A stretch of DNA of 64,000 bases. It comes from Alterirhizorhabdus solaris (lineage in GTDB: Bacteria; Pseudomonadota; Alphaproteobacteria; Sphingomonadales; Sphingomonadaceae). This document shows, one piece after another, positions 18,855-28,651 of this stretch. Every line of letters begins with the position of its first letter. Position 1 is the stretch's first letter. The notes below the pieces were generated by a model. It saw only the letters and a program-made list of their open reading frames with translations, was not told where the DNA came from and did not search any database. Location of the stretch: positions 48,690 to 112,689 of the forward strand of contig NZ_VNIM01000003.1 in NCBI RefSeq assembly GCF_007785815.1, read 5' to 3'. The position numbers and the translations under genes were made by a program.

Positions 18855-21121
18855 TCCGCCGGCGGACGATCGCGGCGGGTGCCGTGCCGGTGGCGCTGAT
18901 CGTCGCGGCGACCGGGCCGGCGATCGCGCAGGACGCGGGCGAGATCGTGGTGACGGCGCAGCGCCGGGTGGAGCGCCTGCGCGACGTGCCGGCTGCCGTC
19001 ACCGTGGTATCCGGCGCGACGATGGAGGCGGCGGACCTTTCCGACGCCAAGGCGATCATCCGCTTCACCCCCGGCTTTTCCGGCGCGGCGGACAATAATT
19101 TCGTCGACGGCATCGCCATCCGCGGCATCGCCTCCAACGACTACGGGATCGGCGGCGATCCCTCGATCGGCGTGTTCCGCGACGGCATCCACCTCGGCCG
19201 CACGGGCACCGCGATCACGACCAGCTACGATCTGGCGCGGATCGAGGCGTTGCGCGGGCCGCAGGTATTCCTGTTCGGCCGCAATGCCATTTCGGGCGCG
19301 CTGGCGATCGTCACCGTGGCGCCCGATCCCGATCGCGCCGGGGGCTATGCCAGCGCGCGGCTGGGCACGCGCGATCGCCACGAGGTGCAGGGCGCGTACA
19401 ATGTGCCGCTGGGCGACGGCTGGGCCTTCCGCCTCGCCGCCGACCGCGAGACGGAGGACGGATCGACCCGCAACGTGGCGCTGCCCGACGCCCGCCGGCT
19501 CGGCTGGCGCAATGTCGCCGCCGTGCGCGCCTCGCTGCTGCACCGGGGCGAGACGACGACCGTTCGCCTCACCGGCGAATATGAGCACCGCCGGCTGAGC
19601 GGCGCGGCCCACCGCGCACAGGACGATACCGAGGTGTTCGCCACGCTCGCTTCCGTCGCGCCCGATCTGGCGATCGGCGGCGGGCGGCGCGATGTGGACA
19701 GCGACGTGCGCGCGCCCGTCGATGCAACGCGGGTCGGCTCGCTGACCCTGCGGATCGACCATGTCGCCGGCGACTGGACGTTCGCCTCGCTCACCGGGGT
19801 GCGCGCGCACCGCTATCGCTATCTAGAGGATTACGACGGCACGCCGCTGACGATCGACACCTACGGTGTGCGTCAGCGGGGCGATTACGCCAGCCAGGAA
19901 TTCACCGCCGTCTCCAGCGGCGGCCCGGTGACATGGAGCTTCGGCGTCTCGGCCTATCGCGAGCGGATCAGGAGCGTCCACACCAATGCCATCGCCGAGA
20001 CCATCGTCTGCGGCCCGGCCTGGGGCTACACCGATTGCGACGCGCTCACCGCCGATTTCTACGGCACCCCCTACGTCCCCTCGCCGGATGGCACGCTGAC
20101 CGACATCAATCGTGCGCGTGGCGCCAACCGGGGCGTCTCCGCTTATGGCGCGGCCGACTGGCAGGCCACCCCCACCCTCACCCTCGGCGCCGGCGCCCGC
20201 TGGACGCGCGACCGCAAGCGCTTCGACCTCGACGTGCCGCCAGTGGCGAGCTCGCTCGGCAACATCTTCCTCTCGACCTATCATACGGACGGCTACGTGC
20301 GCGCCGCCAGGACGTGGGACGGCCTCTCGCCGCGCCTCACCCTGCGCTGGCAGCCGAGCCGGGCGTGGACGCTCTATGCCAGCGCCACGCGCGGCACCAA
20401 GGCGGGCGGATCCGGCACGTTCAGCCTCCCCGGCCCGGGCGCGCTCGACGATTACGGCCCCGCCCCCGCCGGCACCCGGCCGGACGACTACGGCGAGGAG
20501 AAAGTGCGCAGCATCGAGGCAGGCGCCAAGGGCCGCCTTCCCGCCGGGCTGGGCACCGCCGCGCTCACGGTTTTCCACTACATCTACGACGATCTGCAGG
20601 CCAACGTGTTCGATCCGGTCACCCACAGCACGCAGGTCGTCAACATCGGCCGGGTATATGGCAGCGGCGTGGAGGCGGAGGCGACATTGACGCTGGGCCG
20701 CCATGTCGACCTGACGATCGAGGGCGCCTATATCCACACCCGCAAGACGCGCGACCGGGAATGCACCGCGCGCGACTGCGGCGGCCTCGGCAACCCCGCG
20801 CTCTCCGGCGGGGCGATCCTGCGGGTCCATGCCCCGTTCCGCGGCGGCGAGGCGTATGCGCAGGGCGAGGCCAGCTATGCCGGCCGCGCGCGCCGATCGT
20901 TCGACGATCGCGGGTTCGGCCGGGTGCCGGCCTGCGGCCGGGCGGACATGCGCGCGGGCTATGCCGCCGATGCCGGCTGGACGGTGGAGGGCTATCTCCG
21001 CAACGTGACCGATGCGATCTGCTACGCCGGGGCGGACAACGGCGGCGGCACATCCCCCGCGACGCGGTGGGCGCCGATCCTCGCGCGCTCGGCCGGGATG
21101 ACCGTTACCCGCCGCTTCTAG
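18851..21121 (+). CDS. TonB-dependent receptor
   Basis: Outer-membrane active transporter, 756 residues, GTG start inside the stop of the preceding GGDEF-EAL gene (GTGA overlap). Signal peptide (ending AIAQ), a short TonB-box-like GEIVVTAQRR, then the plug domain (RDVPAAVTVVSG ... IRGIASNDYG, RIEALRGPQVFLFGRNAISG) and a beta-barrel ending TRRF. Substrate unknown. The tight coupling to a c-di-GMP enzyme is unusual and suggests joint expression. Confidence 0.9.
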   Translation: MIRRRTIAAGAVPVALIVAATGPAIAQDAGEIVVTAQRRVERLRDVPAAVTVVSGATMEAADLSDAKAIIRFTPGFSGAADNNFVDGIAIRGIASNDYGIGGDPSIGVFRDGIHLGRTGTAITTSYDLARIEALRGPQVFLFGRNAISGALAIVTVAPDPDRAGGYASARLGTRDRHEVQGAYNVPLGDGWAFRLAADRETEDGSTRNVALPDARRLGWRNVAAVRASLLHRGETTTVRLTGEYEHRRLSGAAHRAQDDTEVFATLASVAPDLAIGGGRRDVDSDVRAPVDATRVGSLTLRIDHVAGDWTFASLTGVRAHRYRYLEDYDGTPLTIDTYGVRQRGDYASQEFTAVSSGGPVTWSFGVSAYRERIRSVHTNAIAETIVCGPAWGYTDCDALTADFYGTPYVPSPDGTLTDINRARGANRGVSAYGAADWQATPTLTLGAGARWTRDRKRFDLDVPPVASSLGNIFLSTYHTDGYVRAARTWDGLSPRLTLRWQPSRAWTLYASATRGTKAGGSGTFSLPGPGALDDYGPAPAGTRPDDYGEEKVRSIEAGAKGRLPAGLGTAALTVFHYIYDDLQANVFDPVTHSTQVVNIGRVYGSGVEAEATLTLGRHVDLTIEGAYIHTRKTRDRECTARDCGGLGNPALSGGAILRVHAPFRGGEAYAQGEASYAGRARRSFDDRGFGRVPACGRADMRAGYAADAGWTVEGYLRNVTDAICYAGADNGGGTSPATRWAPILARSAGMTVTRRF

Positions 21122-21285
21122 TCTTCGGCCGCGCCCGCGCCCGGACGCCGATGAAAGCCAGATCCGCATCCTGGGCGGAAAGCGTGCGGCGCTTCCACGC
21201 CGGGCGATCAGGCCCTAGAGGCGCGGGATGACCGGCAGACCCCGAACGGCCGTGCGCCGCCCCGCCCCGCCCCGGCGCTGAACAG

Positions 21286-22146
21286 ATGCTGTTCGGCCTG
21301 CTCACCGCCCTGTTCTGGGGCGTCACCGATTTCCTCATCAAGCTGCTCGGCGGCCGGCTGTCGCTGAAAAGCTCGCTGGTCTGGACGCAGGGTGCCTCGG
21401 CACTGGCGGTGCTGGCGCTGGTGCTGGCCGGCGGACGGCTTCCCCTCGCCGGCCTGCCCCCGTCGGTGCTGCCGATGCTGCTGGCAGTCGCCGTCACCAA
21501 CGCGTTCGGCCTCGGGTTGCTCTACGCCGCGTTCCAGAACGGGCGGGTGGCGGTGGTGGCGCCGGTGATCGGTTCCTACGCCATCGTCGCCACCGCGATC
21601 GGCATGGCGACCGGCACGGAGGCGGTGTCCGCGCCGCTGCTCGTCACGCTGGCGGTCATCTCGGCGGGCGCGATGCTGGTGATGCTGGAGTCGGGCGGCG
21701 ACGGTGGCCTGCGCCCGCGCGCGGGGGCGGCGGCGGCGGCGGGCAGCGCGTTGTTCAGCGGCCTCTCGATCTGGCTGGCGGCAGTCCACGTGCTGCCGAC
21801 GACGCCGGTGGCGGACGTGCTGTTCGCCAACTTCGCGCTGCTGGCGATCGCCGCCGCCCTGTGGCCTGCGGGACGGATCGAGCGGCCGGTGGGCCGCGTC
21901 ACCTGGGCGATCATCCTCGGCATCGCCGCTGGCTGCGTAGCGGGCTACGGTTTCTACAACGTCGGGCTGGCGCGCGGTGGCATCGCCGTGGTGAGCGTGC
22001 TGGCCACCCTCTCCAGCGCCGTCACCACGCTTCTCGCCGCCGCCGTGCTGAAAGAGCAGGTGCGCGGTATCCAGCGGCTCGGCCTCACCATCGTGCTGCT
22101 CGGTCTGCCGCTGCTCGCGCTGATCCGGGAGATGCCGGCCGGCTGA
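21286..22146 (+). CDS. EamA/DMT-family transporter
   Basis: 286 residues with about ten hydrophobic segments in two homologous EamA halves (NAFGLGLLYAAFQNGRVAVVAP in the first, GYGFYNVGLARGGIAVVSVLATL in the second, each with the usual small residues before the fourth helix). It is a drug/metabolite exporter type inner-membrane protein. Substrate unknown. It is convergent with the GNAT gene. Confidence 0.85.
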   Translation: MLFGLLTALFWGVTDFLIKLLGGRLSLKSSLVWTQGASALAVLALVLAGGRLPLAGLPPSVLPMLLAVAVTNAFGLGLLYAAFQNGRVAVVAPVIGSYAIVATAIGMATGTEAVSAPLLVTLAVISAGAMLVMLESGGDGGLRPRAGAAAAAGSALFSGLSIWLAAVHVLPTTPVADVLFANFALLAIAAALWPAGRIERPVGRVTWAIILGIAAGCVAGYGFYNVGLARGGIAVVSVLATLSSAVTTLLAAAVLKEQVRGIQRLGLTIVLLGLPLLALIREMPAG

Positions 22147-22152
22147 CCGGCC

Positions 22153-22887
22153 TCAATGATACCAGACGTTCGGCTCGACATAGGTGCCGATCCCGCGTTC
22201 CAGATCGATTGTCACCGGCGCCAGCCCGCCCGCGATCGGGAACCGGCCCGATGCCTCGTACCGCTGGCCGGACCACGCCTCCCAGAAATTCACCGGCTTG
22301 CGGATCACCATCGATTCGCGACACAGGCCCACCATTCGCCCGCCGGCCCCCTCGTGGCTGCGCAGCCACGGATCGAACAGCTTGCCGTCGTCCCGCCGCC
22401 ACGTCACGTAGTCGGCGATGTCGATATCGAGGTGAAACTCGCGCATCGTCGGCCGTACCGGCAGATAGGGCGTGCCCAGCCCCTTGCTCTCGGCGAGGTT
22501 GCGCATCGCCCCCAGCACCACCCGCGCCAGCCCGCGGTTGCGATAGGCATCCGGCACGGAGACGGAGAGGCCGACTACCATGTTCGGCGCACGATCCACC
22601 GTGGCCGCCGCCTGCCTCAACGCCCAGTCCCATCCGCCGTCCGGCAGGGTCGACAGGTCGTCATGATAAAGCGGTATGAGGTTGCCCGTGGCGACGACGA
22701 AGTCCCGCTGACGGTCGACGACGGCGATCTGATAGTCGGGATACCGCTCCATCAGGTCGAAATAATGCACGAACGGATCGCTGAAGTTCAAGAATCCGAG
22801 GCGCGCCCACACCGCCTTCTCGATATAGTCCGCCGCGTCCGCGATCTTCGGAGACTCCGCGAACGTCGTGATAAGCAAATCTTCCAT
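22153..22887 (-). CDS. GNAT-family acetyltransferase-like protein
   Basis: 244 residues. The central part VVGLSVSVPDAYRNRGLARVVLGAM has the GNAT acetyl-CoA binding pattern (Q/RxxG-like NRGLA). The long C-terminal part with PVRPTMREFHLD is characteristic of a group of uncharacterised proteobacterial acetyltransferases. The substrate is unknown. Confidence 0.7.
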   Translation of the reverse strand: MEDLLITTFAESPKIADAADYIEKAVWARLGFLNFSDPFVHYFDLMERYPDYQIAVVDRQRDFVVATGNLIPLYHDDLSTLPDGGWDWALRQAAATVDRAPNMVVGLSVSVPDAYRNRGLARVVLGAMRNLAESKGLGTPYLPVRPTMREFHLDIDIADYVTWRRDDGKLFDPWLRSHEGAGGRMVGLCRESMVIRKPVNFWEAWSGQRYEASGRFPIAGGLAPVTIDLERGIGTYVEPNVWYH

Positions 22888-23090
22888 GACCCAGCCACCC
22901 CCTGCTGGACCCCGACCGGGACAGCCGGCGTCCGTTGCTTATGCGTCGATTAAGCACGTTGAACCAACCCAGGTAAAGCACTTCGGTCGGCCGGATCGGG
23001 CGGAAGGCCCGCCCGCGTTGATCCTCGATTAACCGCGCCGTGCGACAACCGTGCGTAGCCGCCGGACGCCGCGGCGCGGAGAAACTGTTG

Positions 23091-23591
23091 ATGTCCAGGG
23101 TTGTCGCCCGCGCCCGCATTGCCGCCAAGCCGGCGATCTGCCCGGCCGTGTCCGTGCCGCGCACGATCAGCGGCTGCGCGCGCGCGCTGCTCCGCTGGCA
23201 CGGCATCGACCCGCTCGATGCGGAGAGCCGGACGACGGCCGGGGTCGCCGCCTCGATCACCGTCGCGGATGTCCGCTGTATCGATGGCCACCTGACGATG
23301 ACGCTCACCCTGCCGATGCCCTACGGCGATGCCCGCATGACGATACGCACCGGCGACGGGGCGAGCATCACCTTCCCCGGCATGACCCTCTCGTCGGCCG
23401 TGACGGCGGCGACCATCGGCCGGCCGATCGGGCGGCTCACCGGCAACCGCGCGTTCGACGGGCTCGACTTCCTCCGCGTGACGGCCGTGCGACAGGGGGA
23501 ACAGGCCGGGCGCGCCGCGACGATCCTCCTGTTCGACGACACGGCGGATGCCATCGCCGGCCCGCGCGAGACAGCAGGCTCGCTCCAGTAG
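23091..23591 (+). CDS. Hypothetical protein
   Basis: 166 residues, start ATG at 23091 (an in-frame GTG at 23040 would add 17 residues). Third codon positions are strongly G/C, as in real genes here. The sequence is mainly beta-type with VRCIDGHLTMTLTLPMPYGDARM in the centre. No family was recognised; a PilZ-like barrel is possible but unproven. No signal peptide. Confidence 0.6.
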   Translation: MSRVVARARIAAKPAICPAVSVPRTISGCARALLRWHGIDPLDAESRTTAGVAASITVADVRCIDGHLTMTLTLPMPYGDARMTIRTGDGASITFPGMTLSSAVTAATIGRPIGRLTGNRAFDGLDFLRVTAVRQGEQAGRAATILLFDDTADAIAGPRETAGSLQ

Positions 23592-23593
23592 GC

Positions 23594-23628
23594 CGCTCGC
23601 CGAAACCGACCATCGCCACCGGCGAGCG
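23594..23628. terminator. Hairpin after hypothetical gene
   Basis: Perfect 9-bp inverted repeat CGCTCGCCG (23594-23602) and CGGCGAGCG (23620-23628), 3 bp past the stop codon. Likely terminator marking the left border of the catabolic island. From 23629 to 23856 nothing was recognised. Confidence 0.45.
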
Positions 23629-23856
23629 AGAGTAGACGCCGGGGCGCTGCCACGCACAACAGGCAACGCCGCTGCCTTTGTGGCGCACAATCGGTTTGTG
23701 ACGGGACACCGTCGATCCGTTCCGGGCAACCACCCCCGTACCGCAGCAGGATACCGCAACGCGCGACGCCCGGATTGCGGGACAGCCGTTCGGCCACCCT
23801 CCCCGAGACTCGATCGCCTTGACCCGATGCGCGCGATCCGCAGACCGCAAATCATC

Positions 23857-23880
23857 AAAACTGCCCTATCGTGCATAATA
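23857..23880 (+). promoter_or_regulatory. Operator copy 1, before MFS gene at 24021
   Basis: 24-bp palindrome copy: left half AAAACTGC, right half GCATAATA, centre CCTATCGT. A perfect -10 hexamer TATAAT overlaps its end (23879-23884), so a bound protein would block the promoter. Nothing else was seen in the 430-bp gap 23592-24020 apart from a hairpin at its start. Confidence 0.6.
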
Positions 23881-24020
23881 TAATAGGCGCAGTCATCCGT
23901 CCGTGGCATGAAACGTCAAGCCGAAGACATCGGCGGCGGGAGGGGACCGATGGGGATGCGGACATTCGCGACGATGTCGCCCGGCGATGACAGATCGTCG
24001 AACCGGCCGGAGGTGCTCAA

Positions 24021-25328
24021 GTGAGCGCGCCGGCCGACACCAGAACCCCGTACCCCAGCCCGGCGCTCGCCTGGCTCGGCGTCGCCATCCTGTTCTTCTT
24101 CTACATCCGCTCGCTGGCCGACCGCTATCTGATCGCGCTCGTCGTCGATCCGATAAAGCAGGACCTCGGCCTCTCGGATTTCCAGATCAGCCTGTTGCAG
24201 GGCCCTGCCTTCGCCGTGCTGTACTGCCTGTTCGCGATTCCGGTCGGCCTCGCGCTCGATCGCTACAACCGCCGGTGGGTGCTGTTCGCCGCGGTCGTGG
24301 TATGGAGCGTCGGCGCCGCCGGTTGCGGCTTCGCCGGCAGCTTCATGGCGCTGGCGGTGGCCCGCGCGCTCGTGGGCGGGGGCCAGTCCGGCTTCTCGAC
24401 CGGCGCCTATTCGATCATCGGCGAGAGCTTCCCCCCGTCCCGACTCTCGCTGGCGATGTCGATCTTCGTGATGGGCGGGATCATGGGCGCCGGCATCGTC
24501 TTCCTGCTGGGCGGCCCGTTCGTGGAGTTCGTGCTCGGTGGCGGCGTCGCCGGCTGGCCGCTGATGGGCCATTTCCGGCCATGGCAGCAGGTATTCGTAC
24601 TGACCGGCGTGCCGGGCATCGCCGTCGCCGCGCTCGTCTTCCTCGTGACGGAGCCGGCCCGCCAGGCCCGGCCGGCGGCGGTCGATGCCGGCGGCTACGG
24701 CGAGGCGATCCGTTTCCTCGGCATGCGCAAGCGCCTGTTCTGCGCGATCCTGCTCGGCTTCGGGATGCTCTACACCAGCACGATCTCGCTGCAGCTGTGG
24801 TTGCCGGCCTATTTCGTCCGCGTCCACGGGTGGAGCTATACGCGGATCGGCGTGGTGCTCGGCATCGTGCAGATGCTCGCCGCGCTCAGCCTGCCGGTCC
24901 ACGGGTGGATCGTGAACCGCTTCTACAAGGCGGGACGCCGCGATGCGCCGCTGTTCTGGTGCATCATCGCGATCGCGATCGCGGCCCCGGCGATCACGGT
25001 GGCGCTGCTGGCGAGCAACCCGTGGGTCACGGTCGTCATGTTCGGGATCTACCTGACCTTCATCCTCTCCTCCGCCTCGATGGGGCCGGCCGCCACGCAG
25101 GTCGTCACGCCGCAGGCGCTGCGGGGGCGCGTCTCGGCGATCTACGTGCTCGTCACCGGCCTGATCGGCATGGCAGCCGGCCCGTCGCTGGTGGGCTTCC
25201 TGACCGATCACGTCTTCGGCTCGCCCAGGGCCGTCGGCACCTCGCTGCTCACCGTGGTGCTGGCCGCGCTGATCCCCTCGGCGCTGCTGTTCCTCAGGGG
25301 GCGCGAGGAGATGCGCTTGGGGGCGTGA
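24021..25328 (+). CDS. MFS transporter (spinster-like group)
   Basis: Twelve-helix major facilitator, 435 residues, GTG start with GGAGG 7 nt upstream. The MFS loop motif is present after helix 2 (GLALDRYNRR). Close paralogue of the carrier at 35249 (shared LSDFQISLLQGPAFA-type stretch, SFPPSRLSLAMSIF, LRGRVSAIYVLVTG). It lies between two operator copies, so it should belong to the island; uptake of the substrate or of an intermediate is likely. Substrate unknown. Confidence 0.88.
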   Translation: MSAPADTRTPYPSPALAWLGVAILFFFYIRSLADRYLIALVVDPIKQDLGLSDFQISLLQGPAFAVLYCLFAIPVGLALDRYNRRWVLFAAVVVWSVGAAGCGFAGSFMALAVARALVGGGQSGFSTGAYSIIGESFPPSRLSLAMSIFVMGGIMGAGIVFLLGGPFVEFVLGGGVAGWPLMGHFRPWQQVFVLTGVPGIAVAALVFLVTEPARQARPAAVDAGGYGEAIRFLGMRKRLFCAILLGFGMLYTSTISLQLWLPAYFVRVHGWSYTRIGVVLGIVQMLAALSLPVHGWIVNRFYKAGRRDAPLFWCIIAIAIAAPAITVALLASNPWVTVVMFGIYLTFILSSASMGPAATQVVTPQALRGRVSAIYVLVTGLIGMAAGPSLVGFLTDHVFGSPRAVGTSLLTVVLAALIPSALLFLRGREEMRLGA

Positions 25329-25367
25329 TAAATCTGCAATGGTGAGCAACTTTCATTGGAACCACCG

Positions 25368-25396
25368 TTGACAAGCCAAGGCGCCGCCCCGTAAAA
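25368..25396 (+). promoter_or_regulatory. Probable promoter of the TonB receptor gene
   Basis: Perfect -35 box TTGACA (25368-25373), 17-bp spacer, weak -10 GTAAAA (25391-25396). The -10 lies inside operator copy 2. Confidence 0.45.
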
Positions 25397-25416
25397 CTGC
25401 ATGGTAGGTCAAAAAT
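25393..25416 (+). promoter_or_regulatory. Operator copy 2, before TonB receptor gene
   Basis: Left half AAAACTGC is perfect; the right half is degenerate (TCAAAAAT). Located 43 bp before the start codon and overlapping the inferred -10 box. Confidence 0.5.
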
Positions 25417-25458
25417 AAGCGGATGGCTCAATCCGCTCGTGCCACGGGGAGAGAGAGA

Positions 25459-28400
25459 ATGCGTCGCCTAGCAGGGTTCCTGATGAGTAGCGCGGGTCTG
25501 GCCGGTCTGGCCGCACCCGCCCTGGCGCAGGAGCAAGCCGCTCCCGCACCGGCGACACCGTCGCCCGCGACCACCGAGGACCAGACGGCCACGCCCGCGG
25601 TTTCGGCCACCGCCAGCGCGAACGACGATGCCGCACGCCCCGCCAGCGACATCGTCGTGACCGGTTCGCGCATCGTCCGCGACGGCTATACCGCGCCGAC
25701 CCCGGTGACGGTCGCCACCACGGCGGAACTCGTCAAGACCACGCCGTCGAGCATTCCCGACGCGCTGAACAAGCTGCCGCAGTTCTCGAACTCGCTCAGC
25801 CCCGCCCGCTCTGCCAGCAACTTCTCCGCCGTGCCGATCCAGGGCAACGTGCTCAACCTGCGCAGCCTAGGCATCCCCAGCAACAACCCCAAGGGGCCGC
25901 TGCGCACGTTGATCCTGTTCGACGGCATCCGCGTGCCGCCGACCACCTTCGTCGGCACGATCGACACCAACGTGCTGCCCGAACTGCTGATGCAGCGGGT
26001 CGACGTCGTCACCGGCGGCGCATCGGCGGCATGGGGTTCCGATGCGGTCGCGGGCGTCGTCAACTTCGTGCTCGACAAGAAGTTTACCGGCATCAAGGGC
26101 GTGGCGCAGGCGGGCGTCGCCCAGCGCGGTTACAATGCCAGCCAGCGCCTCGGTCTGGCCGGCGGCTGGGATTTCGCCGGCGGCAAGGGCCACGTCCTGC
26201 TCAGCGGCGATTATCTCAACAACGACGGCATGGACCGCAACGATCGCGCCATCGGCCGGCTGAACGCCACCTACGTGGGCAGCAACAGCGCGCTGTGCGC
26301 ACAGGCTCCCGGCGCGCAGTTGCGTACCTGCTCGGCGGCGCCGGGCACGCAGATCAACCCCTATACCATCGCCACCGACGTGCGCATCTCGGCGCTGGCC
26401 GACTCGGGCCGCATCGTCGGCTCCAGCGTGACGGGCAACCCGTTCGTCGGGCAGGTGATCGGTCAGGGCGGCGCGACCCGCACGTTCAACCTGGGCACGG
26501 CCGTCGGCACCACCGGCTTCCAGCAGGGCGGCGACGGTTACAAGATCCCGGACAACACCAGCGCGATCGTACCGACCCGCAACTACCAGAGCTTCGGCCG
26601 GCTGAGCTACGAGATCACGCCGGACGTGACCGCCTATGTGCAGGGTGTCTATTCGCGCGCCGAGGCGCAGTTCATCACGCAGGCCAACGCGCTGGTGCCG
26701 CCGGGCGAAACGATCACGATCTACCGTGACAATCCGTTCCTGCCCGCCAACATCCGCGCCACCTTGCCGACCGCGAACGATTTCGTGACGTTCGGCCAGT
26801 ATAGCGCCGGCCAGCCGCAGCCCGTCGCCCGCAACAAGACCGATTTCTGGATGGCGACCGCCGGCCTGAACGGCACGTTCGGCGATTTCAAGTGGAACGC
26901 ATCGTACACCCACGGTGATTCGACGCTGACCAGCCGGGTCGACGGCCTGTACGACAACCGCAAGCTGTTCGCCGCGACCGACGTGGTGTCGGTGAACGGC
27001 GTGCCCACCTGCCGCGTGCTCACCACCGCCGCGGCCGGCGCCTTCGGCGGCTGCACCCCGCTCAACGTGCTCAGCGGCAATCCGGCGGCGGCGACGCCCG
27101 CAGGATACGCCTATGCCACCGGCACGTCGCGCTACCGTGCGAAGATCAAGCAGGACTCGGTCGTCGCCAGCATCAGCGGCAGCCTGTTCGATCTGCCCGC
27201 CGGCCCTGTCGATGTCGCCATCGGCGGCGAGTATCGCAAGCAGACGCTGGATCTGGTCAGCAACGCCGACCCGGCGGGGCTGGACACGACGGCGGAGCGC
27301 ACCGCCTATTTCGCAGGGCTGCGCAACGTGCCGGCCGGCGCGCTGTATTACTGGCTCACCAACGTGGGCGGGGCGAACGGCAGCCTGAACGTGAAGGAAG
27401 CGTTCGGCGAGATCGCCGTGCCGATCCTGAAGGACACCCCGTTCTTCCAGGAACTGAGCGTCAACGGCGCGGTGCGCTACACCGATTATTCCTTCAGCGG
27501 CACCGTCACGACGTGGAAGGTGGGCGGCACATGGAAGCCGATCACCGACGTGCTGTTCCGCGGCACCTATTCGCGTGACATCCGCGCGCCCAACCTGTTC
27601 GAGCTGTTCGCCGGCCCGCAGAGCGGCGTGGGTATCGTCAACGACGCGCGCAATTCCGCCGGTACCTACGGTTCGGGCCAGAACATCAACGTCAGCAGCC
27701 TGACCAGCGGCAACGCGAACCTGAAGCCGGAGGTGGCGAAGACGCTGACGGCGGGTGTCGTGTTCTCGCCGGCCGCGATCCCCGGCTTCTCGCTTGCGGT
27801 CGATTACTACCGCATCCGCGTGGGCGGCCTGATCGAGCAGTTGACCGCGCAGGAAATCCTCACCGGCTGCCTCAACGCCGGCGGTGCGGGTTCGCCCGAA
27901 TGCGCCCAGATCGACCGCGCCACGCCGACGAGCTTCCCGACGGTGGTGCGCATCCAGCCGGCCAACAGCGCGTTCCTGAAGACGGCGGGCATCGATATCG
28001 ATGCGAGCTATCGCACGCAGCTGGGCGAGGGCGCGCTGTCGCTGCGGCTGTATGCCAACTATCTCGACAAGTTCGTCGCCCAGCGTTTCGCCGGGGCGCC
28101 GCTGTCGCGCTACACCGGGGTCAGCGTCGTCGGCAGCAATCCGGCCGGCTTCCCGCGCTGGCGCGGCAACTTCACCGTCGATTATGCGATCGGCAACTTC
28201 GGCATCACCCTGTCGGAACAGTATATCCACAAGATGCGGCTGGATATCCCGCCGGGCGTCGCCAACCCGCTGCTCGCCAGCGGAGGCGTGGTGCCGGTGC
28301 TGCCCGCCGCGTTCGTGAACGACAAGGTCAAGGCGGTCGCCTATACCGATCTCTCGATCCGCTACACCGTGCCCCACGGCGACGGCAACATCGAGCTGTT

Positions 28401-28539
28401 CGGCACGGTCAACAACCTGCTGGACAAGGATCCGCCGCTGATCCCCGGCACGATCCCGGGCGTGAACATCCCGACCAACATCGCGGTGTACGATTTCGTC
28501 GGTCGCGCCTTCACCGCCGGCGTGCGCTTCAAGTTCTGA
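25459..28539 (+). CDS. TonB-dependent receptor (large, sphingomonad type)
   Basis: Outer-membrane receptor of 1026 residues. Start ATG at 25459 follows a GGGGAGAGAG ribosome-binding site; an upstream in-frame ATG at 25423 lies too far from it. Signal peptide to about residue 24 (PALAQ), a low-complexity Ala/Pro/Thr segment, the TonB-box region DIVVTGSRIVRDGY, the plug (IPDALNKLPQFSNS, LRSLGIPSNN, VDVVTGGASAAWGSDAVAGVVNFVLDK in pieces) and a barrel ending VRFKF. This is the type used for bulky hydrophobic or oligomeric nutrients. It is probably the entry gate of the island. Confidence 0.93.
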   Translation: MRRLAGFLMSSAGLAGLAAPALAQEQAAPAPATPSPATTEDQTATPAVSATASANDDAARPASDIVVTGSRIVRDGYTAPTPVTVATTAELVKTTPSSIPDALNKLPQFSNSLSPARSASNFSAVPIQGNVLNLRSLGIPSNNPKGPLRTLILFDGIRVPPTTFVGTIDTNVLPELLMQRVDVVTGGASAAWGSDAVAGVVNFVLDKKFTGIKGVAQAGVAQRGYNASQRLGLAGGWDFAGGKGHVLLSGDYLNNDGMDRNDRAIGRLNATYVGSNSALCAQAPGAQLRTCSAAPGTQINPYTIATDVRISALADSGRIVGSSVTGNPFVGQVIGQGGATRTFNLGTAVGTTGFQQGGDGYKIPDNTSAIVPTRNYQSFGRLSYEITPDVTAYVQGVYSRAEAQFITQANALVPPGETITIYRDNPFLPANIRATLPTANDFVTFGQYSAGQPQPVARNKTDFWMATAGLNGTFGDFKWNASYTHGDSTLTSRVDGLYDNRKLFAATDVVSVNGVPTCRVLTTAAAGAFGGCTPLNVLSGNPAAATPAGYAYATGTSRYRAKIKQDSVVASISGSLFDLPAGPVDVAIGGEYRKQTLDLVSNADPAGLDTTAERTAYFAGLRNVPAGALYYWLTNVGGANGSLNVKEAFGEIAVPILKDTPFFQELSVNGAVRYTDYSFSGTVTTWKVGGTWKPITDVLFRGTYSRDIRAPNLFELFAGPQSGVGIVNDARNSAGTYGSGQNINVSSLTSGNANLKPEVAKTLTAGVVFSPAAIPGFSLAVDYYRIRVGGLIEQLTAQEILTGCLNAGGAGSPECAQIDRATPTSFPTVVRIQPANSAFLKTAGIDIDASYRTQLGEGALSLRLYANYLDKFVAQRFAGAPLSRYTGVSVVGSNPAGFPRWRGNFTVDYAIGNFGITLSEQYIHKMRLDIPPGVANPLLASGGVVPVLPAAFVNDKVKAVAYTDLSIRYTVPHGDGNIELFGTVNNLLDKDPPLIPGTIPGVNIPTNIAVYDFVGRAFTAGVRFKF

Positions 28540-28547
28540 ACGGGGCG

Positions 28548-28583
28548 GACGGCGCCGGCGGCCACAAGGCTGCCGGCGCCGTC
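28548..28583. terminator. Strong bidirectional hairpin
   Basis: Perfect 12-bp stem GACGGCGCCGGC/GCCGGCGCCGTC with a 12-base loop, between the convergent TonB receptor and CoA-transferase genes. Confidence 0.6.
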
Positions 28584-28651
28584 GTCGTATCCGGCGTGTA
28601 TCGCCTGGGTTGCGGGCGCACCGGCGTCGTCCTGCCTTGCATGCCAGCCTG

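Noticed and set aside
25867..28377. Minus-strand frame of about 836 codons
   Set aside because: Antisense of the TonB receptor gene; no start region, no domain, His/Arg/Gln-rich.
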